Shown piece after piece: positions 8,601 through 15,475 of a stretch of 47,250 bases of DNA. Origin of the DNA: Acidobacteriota bacterium (GTDB lineage Bacteria; Acidobacteriota; Terriglobia; Bryobacterales; Bryobacteraceae); contig JACQZR010000106.1 in NCBI GenBank assembly GCA_016213775.1, positions 1 to 47,250 on the forward strand, written 5' to 3'. Numbering within the stretch: position 1 is the stretch's first letter; each line of letters starts with the position of its first letter. The notes beneath the pieces were generated by a model that saw only the letters and a program-made list of their open reading frames with translations, was not told the DNA's origin and made no database searches. A program made the position numbers and the translations under genes.

Positions 8601-10779
8601 CACGAACGGGCTAACCTCGTACTATTACGACGACCTTGGGAACTTGACCTACAAAGCGGACCCGCGCACACAGGTAGCGTACACCTACGACATAAGAAGT
8701 AGAATCCTGAGGAAGAACTACTTCGGATTTAGCACGCCGGAAGCGACGTACTGCTATGACGGTAGTACGACGAGCACAGGCTGCTCTACAGCGCCGACGG
8801 AATCGACGGCAGGAACAAAGAACCTGAAGGGGCGGCTGACGATGGTAACGAATGGGAATGCGCGGAGCATGTTTCCTGCCTATGATGCCATCGGGAGGCC
8901 GCTCGGCAGCACACAAGAAATATCCGGGCTCAGTGGAATCTACTCATTCGGGTATTCGTACAATGATCTCGGGTTGACGGGAGTGGTTTACCCTTCCGGG
9001 CGAACGGTAAGCTATGGGTTTGACGGAGCGGGGCGGGTGAACAGCTTGACTGGGTTGACGGAGGCTGGGACGACCGGGTACGTCAGCGCGATCAGCTATG
9101 CAGAGAATGGCGGGGTGTCGAAGATGGCGATGCTGTCGGGGAGGTATGAGACGCGGTGCTACAATAACCGGCAGCAGGTGGAGTATATGGTGTTGCGCAG
9201 CGCGGATACGAGCCTAACGACATGCACGGATGCGACTGGAAACCCGCTGACGTTGCAGCTAGGATACGGGACGGACAATAACGGGAACGTGAGAAGCCAG
9301 ACGATCAGCAGTGGATCGTGGTCGGTGCAACAAACCTACACCTATGACGGGTTTAATCGGCTGAAGACTGCGGAAGAGGCGACTATCACGGGCGGAGCGG
9401 GATGGAAGCAGACATTCGGCTATGACAATGTAGGGAACCGGTGGATCAATACGCTGGAGAGCAATGGAATCTCGTACGGCGCCAATGTGCCGAACGGGTC
9501 GTCCTGGTATTCGGGGAAGAACCGGTTGAAGTTGGGATTAGGAGCGCACGACCTGGCTGGAAACCAGGTTAGGTTGGATCCGTTTACGGGGAGCTACGAT
9601 GCGGAGAACCGGCTGACCGGATTGAGCAGTGCATCGAACGGGCAGGTGCTGTTTGTTTATGACGCCGAGGGGCGGCGTGTGAAGAAAACGGTGATACTGA
9701 GCAGCGGAGTTAGGACAACGTACTACCTATACACGGCGGACGGTGAGTTGGCGGTGGAAATGAAGCCGGCATCGCAGGACACGACGGCGGAGTGCACGAC
9801 GTGTTTCCTCTTTGGAGACCATTTGGGGAGCACACGGGCGGTATGGGACGGGAGCACTGGTGGTGTGGTGTCGCGGATGGATTATCTGCCGTTTGGTGAG
9901 ATGTTGGGTGGGGACCGGAATCTACGATCGGGGCAGATGTGTGGGACGGGGACGTGTTTCGATGGGGGCGGGGAGTCGTTGCTGAAGTTTACGGGCAAGG
10001 AGCGGGATATTGAGAGTGGCCTCGATTACTTTGGCGCTCGGTACTTCTCGGGCGCGCAGGGGAGGTTTACGACGCCGGACCCGCTTATGGCGAGCGCCAA
10101 AGCCAGCGATCCGCAGACATGGAACCGGTACGCCTACGCCTTGAACAACCCTCTGAAGTTCGTTGATCCGGACGGACTTGAGGTCCCTGATTCCTGCGTC
10201 AAGGATCCGAGTTGCACCATCGTGATCAAGCTGAATGTTGTCTACGACGCAACGATGAATCGAGGTCGCGGGCCGAACCAGCAGCAGCGGCAAAAGTGGG
10301 AAAAGGAACAACTTGCGAAAGCCAAGAAGGACTACGGCCACTCAAACATCACGCTGGAGGCTACGTACACTCCCGGGCGCTATGACGTAGGATCCGACGG
10401 CCAAACACCCATCCTTAAGGGCCTGAATCCCGACGCGTTGAACGTGATGGTGTCCCAGGGTACTCCAAACAATAAGGCTGGCGTTTCCTATCTCGATCAG
10501 AACGGCCCGGTGAGCATCATCAACATCAACGACGCCATTGGCGGCAACTGGTGGCCGGCCGTGATGAACACAACAGCCCACGAATTGGGTCACCACTTCC
10601 TCGGGCACGTCGGCACGCGCCCGAGCGGAGCACTCGACGTCATCGGCAAAGAGTACGACGTCGACAACCGCCTGCTGATGCAGAGCGTCGGACGCCCGCA
10701 GCAGGACTTCCGAGAGGGAGTCAAGCAAAAGCGGTATGCGGTTCCGCTCCATCCTGAGGCGAACAAGCCCAGACAGTAG
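5650..10779 (+). CDS. Giant RHS/YD-repeat protein with a zinc-protease-like C-terminal tip
   Basis: 1709 residues from the ATG at 5650, which overlaps the previous stop; a GTG at 5647 is an alternative. A weak N-terminal export signal (LIVMAVLPFVCRSQ) is followed by about 1300 residues of RHS/YD repeats (many YDxxGRL, YDNVGN and YDAEGRR motifs). The RHS core follows: GDHLGSTRAVWD, then FTGKERDIESGLDYF at residue 1447 and NPLKFVDPDG, ending about 1508. The last 200 residues are a separate tip with HELGHHFLGH (HExxH at 1644–1648), a metallopeptidase zinc site, and a later RLLMQ that could be a Met-turn. In known RHS systems the shell encloses a toxic tip delivered to neighbours. A toxic role here is inferred, supported by the small membrane protein encoded next and by the orphan tips downstream. 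Confidence 0.92.
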   Translation: MDMRRLIVMAVLPFVCRSQMIINRTLLDGSTPPGIAPGAALGSYSINDLESVNLFSGGLSFTVPVGRIGGRGEVGYTLTVPVETRWIVVRTTGPYTLLGPQPTGIKTGLVQYSPGYMESRPEQKDEACGSNVYSLTALHRLHWISPDGNDQEFVDKKSLGTPQPPGQVCVNGSVFGSPNYYNREKEFISTDGSGMTFLSDVDITDAGGQFINGYLMKKDGTRYRIDGSRVSWMTDRHGNKIEFVYGSDGLGRPIGIKDPLGRTITLEYHGFSPSHNDEDWIRLPGAVFRTVKVRYTDLSAALRDGGSVKMVKELFRNASYLDYPTVNSQYHNPKVIQEIELPNGQKYIFRYNQYGELAKATLPTGGYVEYDWGAGSQADADGLYGQLMVYRRLTERRRYVGGILEGKTLYSIGIQSGSLAVTATEQNSGGGILRKFVSYYSGDPTTAADIAENGFSRWRDGKQLAEEVQTSAGSVVQNTSYVWAQRDPTNNESITPAADASPSDPRVTMITKTTTGKDALRTTIAYSVDAFNNITEQCDYATSPSPAPAYRCQMFEYVTESTYTTASVHLRALVKKESIGPQDTKTVNNVTTYPFHRESETMYEYDKYCETPACTGASGTNTKLTSYSDISMHDTGRGQNYTERGNRTKVSRWYDVGGRYIDEMYEYDIAGNVTKITKPEMNADTVVARPVTSASYADNYSTYGPPAVTIHTYAFPTSVQEPGGFTIGAKYHYGLGVMIERTDPNGKLTKYQYGGYNLENGTLDSTKSDPLDRLTSVNAPIGTTNFFYFSATNTVRTERSREGSAKLISDSTVDGFGRPQKVTQGEDGGTITTETQYDALGRAYRISAPYRTAATNWTATTFDELDRPLDTTFADNSVSRTRYLAGGYSVTRDAAGKWMKRWVDAIGRVYSVVEDPQETIDSFNNPTGQAVQTGYGYNARGMLILVGQVSAGRSFGYDSLGRLVSASLPETGTSVSDDGVSSSDTNGLTSYYYDDLGNLTYKADPRTQVAYTYDIRSRILRKNYFGFSTPEATYCYDGSTTSTGCSTAPTESTAGTKNLKGRLTMVTNGNARSMFPAYDAIGRPLGSTQEISGLSGIYSFGYSYNDLGLTGVVYPSGRTVSYGFDGAGRVNSLTGLTEAGTTGYVSAISYAENGGVSKMAMLSGRYETRCYNNRQQVEYMVLRSADTSLTTCTDATGNPLTLQLGYGTDNNGNVRSQTISSGSWSVQQTYTYDGFNRLKTAEEATITGGAGWKQTFGYDNVGNRWINTLESNGISYGANVPNGSSWYSGKNRLKLGLGAHDLAGNQVRLDPFTGSYDAENRLTGLSSASNGQVLFVYDAEGRRVKKTVILSSGVRTTYYLYTADGELAVEMKPASQDTTAECTTCFLFGDHLGSTRAVWDGSTGGVVSRMDYLPFGEMLGGDRNLRSGQMCGTGTCFDGGGESLLKFTGKERDIESGLDYFGARYFSGAQGRFTTPDPLMASAKASDPQTWNRYAYALNNPLKFVDPDGLEVPDSCVKDPSCTIVIKLNVVYDATMNRGRGPNQQQRQKWEKEQLAKAKKDYGHSNITLEATYTPGRYDVGSDGQTPILKGLNPDALNVMVSQGTPNNKAGVSYLDQNGPVSIININDAIGGNWWPAVMNTTAHELGHHFLGHVGTRPSGALDVIGKEYDVDNRLLMQSVGRPQQDFREGVKQKRYAVPLHPEANKPRQ
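9988..10083 (+). repeat. RHS core repeat, copy 1 (inside the full-length gene)
   Basis: 96 bases encoding FTGKERDIESGLDYFGARYF and on to TPDP. The same segment recurs at 11054, 12331 and 13463 in the same orientation and length. Similarity continues about 90 bases further to the codons for DPDG, where the variable tip begins. As direct repeats these are the natural sites for swapping tips by homologous recombination. Confidence 0.9.
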
Positions 10780-10787
10780 GGGGAGCC

Positions 10788-11033
10788 ATGCGCCGGTTCA
10801 GAGCACTTTTCACCGTGTTGCTGGGGCTGCTCCTGTTGTTTGACGGAGTTACGGCCTTCAGGGTTTGGTGGTATGGCCTGAAGTACGTCTCCATCATGGA
10901 CGGGCGCCTGTCGGTCGAGTCCGTACCGTTTACCGGCACGGATTGGGTCGTTCTGCTTCTGCTGGTCAGCCTACATGCGGCGCTCATTTACGCTGTGTGG
11001 AAAGCCTGGCACTCAGGTCCGGTTCGTGTATGA
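10788..11033 (+). CDS. Two-helix membrane protein, putative immunity partner of tip 1
   Basis: 81 residues with a good ribosome site (GGGGAG just before the ATG). Two hydrophobic segments are visible, about 6–24 (LFTVLLGLLLLFDGV) and 53–71 (WVVLLLLVSLHAALIYAVW), joined by a short soluble loop. Position, size and pairing with an RHS tip match the immunity gene of an RHS toxin module, but the family is not one I recognise. Its TGA (11031–11033) overlaps the ATG of the next tip gene as ATGA. Confidence 0.75.
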   Translation: MRRFRALFTVLLGLLLLFDGVTAFRVWWYGLKYVSIMDGRLSVESVPFTGTDWVVLLLLVSLHAALIYAVWKAWHSGPVRV

Positions 11034-11872
11034 CGGCGACCGAGACTGTCCGGTTCACCGGCAAGGAGAGGGATGCCGAGACCGGCCTCGATTACTTCGG
11101 GGCAAGATACTTCTCCGGGGCGCAGGGGAGGTTTACGAGCCCGGATCCATTCAGCGCTGTTGACGAACTCGATGGCGAAACCTTCGATGACTATCTTGCG
11201 AATCCACAGTACTGGAACAAATACGCCTACAGCCTGAACAATCCGCTGAAGTACAAGGACTCGGACGGACACCTGCCCCACGCGGTAGTGGGCGCGCTGG
11301 TCGGCGGCGGAGTCGGGGGCGCTCTCGAGCTTTACAGTCAGATCCGAAGCGGGCAGGACATCAACTGGGCGAAGGTCGCAACCAAGACCGGGGTGGGCGC
11401 TGCCGTTGGCGCAACCGCGGCAGTGACGTTTGGTGCCAGCTTGCTGGCCCAAGGCACCGCTCTGGGTGTTGTGAACACTGCTGCGGGTATAGCCGACAGG
11501 GCCCTCGATAACGATTCCACCACTCAGGCGCTGGATCCAATGGCAGTCAGGACTGACGCAGCCGTTGGAGTCGTCGCGGGCGTGGTTGGGGGAGCCGTTG
11601 GCAAACAGGTGCAGAATGCGATGCAGAACACGGCAGGCCAGAAGCTGAATGAGCGTCTTGCAGATCACGCCGTTCGAGCAACTGCCGGGAGGTCGGCCAG
11701 CCGGCAAGCGGGCGCAAGAGAGTTGCAACGGCAGGTCGCGGAGCATCCCGAAGCAATGGGTCGCCGCGCTGCGGGCGCGGGGCGTGCGGCCGCGAAAGCG
11801 GGAACAACCGCCGCCGCTCAGAGAGCTGCGGAACTACTGAAGAAGCGTAAGGAAGAGGAAGAGCGGAGGTGA
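11030..11872 (+). CDS. Orphan RHS core plus Gly/Ala-rich C-terminal domain (tip 2)
   Basis: 280 residues from the ATG at 11030, chosen because it overlaps the upstream stop and directly precedes the RHS core. Residues 9–75 repeat the RHS core (FTGKERDAETGLDYFGARYF… NNPLKYKDSDG). After the core comes a Gly/Ala/Val-rich hydrophobic region (VVGALVGGGVGGALELY, GVGAAVGATAAVTFGASLLA, VGVVAGVVGGAVG) and a basic, helical tail ending in KKRKEEEERR. There is no HExxH or other catalytic motif. The Gly-rich part resembles the pre-toxin segments of other RHS tips, and the small tail may be the effector, possibly membrane-active. No secretion signal or shell is present, so alone it could not be delivered. 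Confidence 0.8.
   Translation: MTATETVRFTGKERDAETGLDYFGARYFSGAQGRFTSPDPFSAVDELDGETFDDYLANPQYWNKYAYSLNNPLKYKDSDGHLPHAVVGALVGGGVGGALELYSQIRSGQDINWAKVATKTGVGAAVGATAAVTFGASLLAQGTALGVVNTAAGIADRALDNDSTTQALDPMAVRTDAAVGVVAGVVGGAVGKQVQNAMQNTAGQKLNERLADHAVRATAGRSASRQAGARELQRQVAEHPEAMGRRAAGAGRAAAKAGTTAAAQRAAELLKKRKEEEERR
11054..11149 (+). repeat. RHS core repeat, copy 2
   Basis: 96 bases in register with copy 1, opening with the codons for FTGKERDAETGLDYF. Most differences are at third positions. It opens the first orphan tip. Confidence 0.9.
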
Positions 11873-11878
11873 TGTGCA

Positions 11879-12310
11879 ATGAGCCAATCCTGTGCTGTCC
11901 TCTTCACGGCCCGCTACAAATGGCCGTTCCGTCTGGTGGCAGTTATTGGTGTTGTCCTTCTGGCCATCCTGCGCCCAAGCGTTATCGGGATGTGGCGTGA
12001 GAGCGGCTGGTTCTTCGGGGGTGCCGTTGTTGTCACGTATGTGGTCGTTGTCGGCGCTGTCATGGAGACCTTCTTGAGGCAGACGTGGCTCACGAACGAA
12101 GGCATCCACCAGCGCTCCATGTTTGGCCAGGTGAGGTTCATTCCATACGGCCAAGTCCAGGAACTCGTCATCGAGCGTGACGAGGCATTGCTGGTGAAAT
12201 ATCAAAACGGGCGGCGTCTCAAAGTTCACGCGAAAGAAGCTTCTCCCGAGGCGATCATTGAGGCCGCTCGTCCGTTCTTGAGTCCTGAGATTCGGGTCAT
12301 AACGCTGTGA
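11879..12310 (+). CDS. Membrane protein with PH-like domain, putative immunity partner of tip 2
   Basis: 143 residues. Two hydrophobic helices (about 15–31, FRLVAVIGVVLLAIL; 44–62, WFFGGAVVVTYVVVVGAV) are followed by a beta-rich cytoplasmic-type domain (LTNEGIHQRSMFGQVRFIPY… EALLVKYQNGRRLKV) that resembles bacterial PH-like domains attached to paired helices. The ribosome site is supplied by the last codons of the preceding gene (CGGAGG over the stop). Its TGA overlaps the GTG of the next tip gene. The immunity role is inferred from position only. Confidence 0.75.
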   Translation: MSQSCAVLFTARYKWPFRLVAVIGVVLLAILRPSVIGMWRESGWFFGGAVVVTYVVVVGAVMETFLRQTWLTNEGIHQRSMFGQVRFIPYGQVQELVIERDEALLVKYQNGRRLKVHAKEASPEAIIEAARPFLSPEIRVITL

Positions 12311-13092
12311 ATATGGTTACGACGTGGCGCGAAACCGGCAAAGAACGCGACTCGGAAACCGGCCTCGATTACTTCGGCGCCAGGTACTTCTCGGGGGCGC
12401 AGGGGCGGTTTAGGAGCCCGGACCCTACGTTTATGACGCGGCAGCGGATTAGTGATCCGCAGCAATGGAATCTTTACGCCTACACCCGCAACAACCCACT
12501 GAAATACGTCGATCCAGATGGGCGGGAGTTGAAGTTCGCGATCTACAACAGTGGTCTGCCAACAAACGTCGCCACGCGAGCTGCGGATACGATGGCCATG
12601 AAGTTCAGGCAGGCGGGCGTGAAGAACGTTACGTACGAGCTACGGTCAGGGAGCCCCAGCTTTTTGGAGACGGCCCGATACCAACTGCTTCCTACCCCAC
12701 ACTCGCATATGTTCGAGATGCGACCCAGCCGAGCAGGAGAGCCGGCTATTCGGGCGGGCGAAGGCGGTCATAACTGGGGTGGGCAATCTGCAGTTGACAC
12801 ATCTGTCGTCACGACGAAGACGAAGGATGAAGGCCAAATCGCGACTGGCGTCGCAAACATGGGCACACATGAGGTCGCCCACGATGTGCTGGGTCACGTT
12901 GACAGCCCGACGAACATCATGAACTCCACTGGCGCGGCCGATCCGAACTGGTTAGCCAATCCAAACCTCACGTTCACACCGGCACAAGCACAAGCTCTGC
13001 AACAGAAATACAATCGGTCGGGCGAAGTCGATAGGACGCCTCCTTCTCCGCCACCGCCGCCAAAGAAGAAGGAAGATGAGGAGCGGAGATGA
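12307..13092 (+). CDS. Orphan RHS core plus HExxH protease-like tip (tip 3)
   Basis: 261 residues from a GTG at 12307 that overlaps the previous stop as GTGA; an ATG at 12313 is in frame. Residues about 9–72 are RHS core (TGKERDSETGLDYFGARYF… NNPLKYVDPDG). The tip of about 190 residues has THEVAHDVLGHVDSPTNIMN: the zinc motif HExxH at 188–192, then the xxxGHV seen in tip 1, then NIMN as a possible Met-turn. The tail is Pro-rich then charged (KKKEDEERR), like the tail of tip 2. It lacks a signal or shell and is predicted to be a silent or recombination-donor tip. Protease activity is inferred from the motif alone. Confidence 0.82.
   Translation: MNMVTTWRETGKERDSETGLDYFGARYFSGAQGRFRSPDPTFMTRQRISDPQQWNLYAYTRNNPLKYVDPDGRELKFAIYNSGLPTNVATRAADTMAMKFRQAGVKNVTYELRSGSPSFLETARYQLLPTPHSHMFEMRPSRAGEPAIRAGEGGHNWGGQSAVDTSVVTTKTKDEGQIATGVANMGTHEVAHDVLGHVDSPTNIMNSTGAADPNWLANPNLTFTPAQAQALQQKYNRSGEVDRTPPSPPPPPKKKEDEERR
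12331..12426 (+). repeat. RHS core repeat, copy 3
   Basis: 96 bases in register with copies 1, 2 and 4; the first codon is Glu instead of Phe (ETGKERDSETGLDYF). It opens the second orphan tip. Confidence 0.88.
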
Positions 13093-13451
13093 TGCCGGCT
13101 CCTGGTCTGTTGCGGTCGGCGATGCTTGGCACCTTGGTAGCGCTGGCAGCGCTCCTCATGGCAGTGCTCGTGGCGGGGCCGGCATTACGCTCACTTGCTG
13201 GGCCACCAGCGGGTTTTGGCTCCGACTACACGTCAGCAGCGGCGTACGTCCAGGCGGTCGTAGCGCAGGGCGTTTCGCTTGCACTCGTTGACTGTCGGGC
13301 TGGCGTATGGCTGCTTCGTCTATCACGTGCGGACGAGCGGCCCCATGAGTACACGGCGTACCACGGCTGGTTGCTGCTTGCTGTTTCGGCTCCAGTCCTT
13401 TTCGCCCCGTGCATATACATTGGCGCACGCCTGATTCGAAGGCACCCGTGA
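13089..13451 (+). CDS. Three-helix membrane protein, putative immunity partner of tip 3
   Basis: 120 residues. The first ATG (13089) overlaps the TGA of tip 3 as ATGA; a second ATG follows at 13092. Hydrophobic segments at about 12–31 (LGTLVALAALLMAVLVAG), 52–68 (VQAVVAQGVSLALV) and 93–112 (GWLLLAVSAPVLFAPCIYIG) suggest three membrane helices. GCGGAG in the tail codons of tip 3 lies just upstream and can act as the ribosome site. Its own TGA overlaps the GTG of tip 4. The family is not recognised; the immunity role is inferred from position. Confidence 0.72.
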   Translation: MMPAPGLLRSAMLGTLVALAALLMAVLVAGPALRSLAGPPAGFGSDYTSAAAYVQAVVAQGVSLALVDCRAGVWLLRLSRADERPHEYTAYHGWLLLAVSAPVLFAPCIYIGARLIRRHP

Positions 13452-14245
13452 TCGCGGCGGTGTTCACCGGCAAGGAGCGGGATGGGGAGACGGGCCTCGA
13501 TTACTTTGAAAGCCGCTACTTCAGTTCAGCGCAGGGAAGATTCACAAGTCCCGACGCGATGATCATGAAAAAGGAGTGGCTTGCAGACCCGCAGCGGTGG
13601 AATCACTACGCCTACGTCAGGGACAATCCGCTGCGGTACGTCGATCCAAACGGCGAGGATCTGGTTATTTACATGTATGAAGGCAAGGATCTGACGGAGG
13701 AGCAGAGGAAGTATCTCCGGGCCAATATTAAACAGATCCAGGCGGCGATCTCGGACAAGTTCAAGAAGGCCGGCGTGAACAAAGTGGAGTTCCGAGACGT
13801 TCGGCAACTGACGGATAAGCAGGTCGCGGCGATCAGAGCGAACTCTCCGGCTGGGGTAGCCACGCTCAATTTTGTGAATCAGTCATTCGCCGGCACCTCC
13901 CTGGGTGGAGCGAAGGGCGCGACGGACGCACCAATTTCCGTGGTGTCTCTAAAGAACGCGTTTGAAGGCAGCTTGATCAATCCGGCCGCTACGGACGACG
14001 CTACGAAGACCTTCAGGCTGGGTGAAGTTGCGGGCCACGAACTTGGCCATGCCGTGGGCTTCGAATCGAACGCGTTCATAAACTACGTGACTGCTGGCAC
14101 CGCTGAATTCTTCCGGTCAAATCTCATGGACGAACACCAAGGTGTGCCGACACGACCGAAGTACTTTGACACCGGATCTGATCGAAACAAGCGGGTCATC
14201 GAAGAAGTCAATAGGGTCGGTGACAACACACCGAGAAAGCAGTAG
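13448..14245 (+). CDS. Orphan RHS core plus HExxH protease-like tip (tip 4)
   Basis: 265 residues from the GTG at 13448, which overlaps the preceding TGA as GTGA; the frame is open further upstream but only this start matches the coupling seen in the other cassettes. Residues about 6–72 are RHS core, more diverged than copies 1–3 (DYFESRYFSSAQGRF… DNPLRYVDPNG). The tip carries GHELGHAVGFES, with HExxH at 197–201, and later SNLMDEH as a possible Met-turn. Alignable residues outside the zinc site are few, so it appears only distantly related to tips 1 and 3. No signal or shell is present. Protease activity is inferred from the motif. Confidence 0.82.
   Translation: MIAAVFTGKERDGETGLDYFESRYFSSAQGRFTSPDAMIMKKEWLADPQRWNHYAYVRDNPLRYVDPNGEDLVIYMYEGKDLTEEQRKYLRANIKQIQAAISDKFKKAGVNKVEFRDVRQLTDKQVAAIRANSPAGVATLNFVNQSFAGTSLGGAKGATDAPISVVSLKNAFEGSLINPAATDDATKTFRLGEVAGHELGHAVGFESNAFINYVTAGTAEFFRSNLMDEHQGVPTRPKYFDTGSDRNKRVIEEVNRVGDNTPRKQ
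13463..13558 (+). repeat. RHS core repeat, copy 4
   Basis: 96 bases, same length and register as the other copies but the most diverged (DYFESRYFSSAQGRF). It opens the last orphan tip, consistent with an older cassette towards the distal end of the array. Confidence 0.85.
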
Positions 14246-14252
14246 GTCGGCG

Positions 14253-14715
14253 ATGCTCAAGACAACGATGGTCTTTCGAGTCTTGCACATCGTGGCGTTG
14301 GGAGTCGCCGTGGTAGGTTTAGCGGTGGTGTGTTGGCGTGGCTCAACTCCCACCTTGCAGAACGTGCTCCGGCAGCAGGAGACCTCGCCAGCCTTGCCGG
14401 TTTGTTGTTGGGGACCGGATTGGGTGTCGTCCTGCTTTGGAGGGCGCTACGGTCAACCCCGATGAAGATCAAGACCACTCTAGCCCTACTCTAGCCCTGT
14501 ACGGCGGGTGGATAGCCGTTTTCGCGTGGTATTGGTTCAACCGATTCGCGGTGAACGAATTCCACAGCCTCGATCCTGAAAGAATCCGCCGCGAGCAGGT
14601 ACAGCAAACAGCAATCTCAACCGGCATCTTTCTCCTCTGGGTGGGGCTGTACTTGATTGGGCCGATCCTTACGGCGCGTCGGCTTCGACAGATTCCTGGT
14701 GGGGAACCACAGTAG
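14253..14715 (+). pseudogene. Broken four-helix membrane protein, former immunity partner of tip 4
   Basis: The reading starts at ATG 14253 (LHIVALGVAVVGLAVV) but shifts twice. At 14329–14332 an extra TG moves it to a frame continuing LAWLNSHLAERAPAAGDLA and GLLLGTGLGVVLLWRAL. At 14477–14498 a tandem 11-base duplication creates an early TAG (14492–14494); the last frame continues YGGWIAVFAWYWFNRF… GIFLLWVGLYLIGPIL to 14715. Taking out two and eleven bases leaves 450 bases, exactly 149 codons plus stop, encoding four predicted membrane helices. It starts 7 bases after the tip 4 stop, matching the toxin–immunity order of the other cassettes. An alternative is two proteins, the second starting at ATG 14462. 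The 2-base change could be a sequencing error; the 11-base one is unlikely to be. Confidence 0.7.
14477..14498 (+). repeat. Perfect 11-bp tandem duplication
   Basis: ACTCTAGCCCT occurs twice in direct succession (14477–14487 and 14488–14498). With one copy removed the frame from ATG 14462 reads MKIKTTLALYGGWIAVFAWY without a stop. It is the inactivating lesion of the distal immunity gene. Confidence 0.9.
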
Positions 14716-14773
14716 TATCAGCGCTCCGCTGGCCGCAGACACAGACCAATGGCCACGGCGGGCGCAGCGAGGA

Positions 14774-15447
14774 TCACCGGTTACCGTCCGGTAGGCCCTG
14801 CCGCCAGGCGCGCATCCGGCACGTCGATGAGCAGTACTGGCGGTCGCTGCGAGTGTTGCTGCGGAGAAACCAGCGGTGGCAGTTTGGCGCCGGGCACCTG
14901 GCGCAGTGGATGATGCCGATGGCTTCGCGGGCGAACTGCTGCCAAATGGCGTCGATCAGAAGCGTGGGCCGGTAGCGGAGCACGATACCGGCACCGCCGT
15001 CAGTGGTGGCCATCAGGTGGAACGAGGCGCCGGCCAGTCGCTCGGTGATACGGCGGGCGACCAGTTCGCGGTTCTTGCCGGCGTCCCACATCTCGGTGGC
15101 GGCGCGGAGGGTGCGGATCTCCTGTGCCAAATCTCGACCGGCTCGGGCGGGAGCATGCTGGCGTGGACCGCTTTGCCGGGCTCCGGGTTCCTGGGAACCG
15201 TGACGGTCAGCAGGCCGTAGAGGCCCGCCAGCCGCACGATCTGGTCATGGCGGCAATCGGCCAGCACGCGGTGCAGGCAGGGCTGGCGGTGTAGCGGCCG
15301 GTCCACCGTCAAATCGTCCCCCGACCACTTGGGCACCAGGCAATCCGTCACCACGGCACCGCCGTCGGCTGCCTTCACCTTCCTGCGCTGGATCTCGAAG
15401 CCGCCGTCCGGAATCCAGGTCTCTAACAGTCCGCTGCCGATGTTCAT
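14774..15447 (-). pseudogene. Zinc-finger protein with C-terminal CxxC…CxxxC cluster, frameshifted
   Basis: The N-terminal half reads from ATG 15447 (MNIGSGLLETWIPDGGFEIQ… LAGLYGLLTVTVP) until about 15150. The C-terminal half lies in another frame (…GRDLAQEIRTLRAATEMWDA… CARCPAPNCHRWF… QYCSSTCRMRAWRQ) to the stop at 14774. Both halves look like genuine protein, and one base change would join them into about 224 residues. The Cys-rich end resembles the CGNR zinc-finger class, which occurs in putative DNA-binding regulators, although the CGNR tetrad itself is replaced by CRMR. The break is in a G+C-rich stretch, so a sequencing error is possible. It starts right at a long hairpin repeat. Confidence 0.6.
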
Positions 15448-15475
15448 GTGACGGCTAATTGTAGTTAGCCGTCAC
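15448..15475. repeat. Long inverted repeat, copy 1 (GTGACGGCTAA)
   Basis: Perfect 11-bp arms (GTGACGGCTAA at 15448–15458, TTAGCCGTCAC at 15465–15475) around a six-base loop. It abuts the start codon of the minus-strand zinc-finger gene. A second copy with the same arm sequence lies 79 bases away. Both arms of both copies share TGACGGCTA, which fits either a paired REP-like element or a repeated protein-binding site. Confidence 0.8.

Noticed and set aside
14338-14715. 125-residue protein starting at 14338 as an intact gene
   Set aside because: Its first 45 residues are an out-of-frame reading of the preceding membrane segments; the coherent protein needs the frame changes described for the pseudogene.
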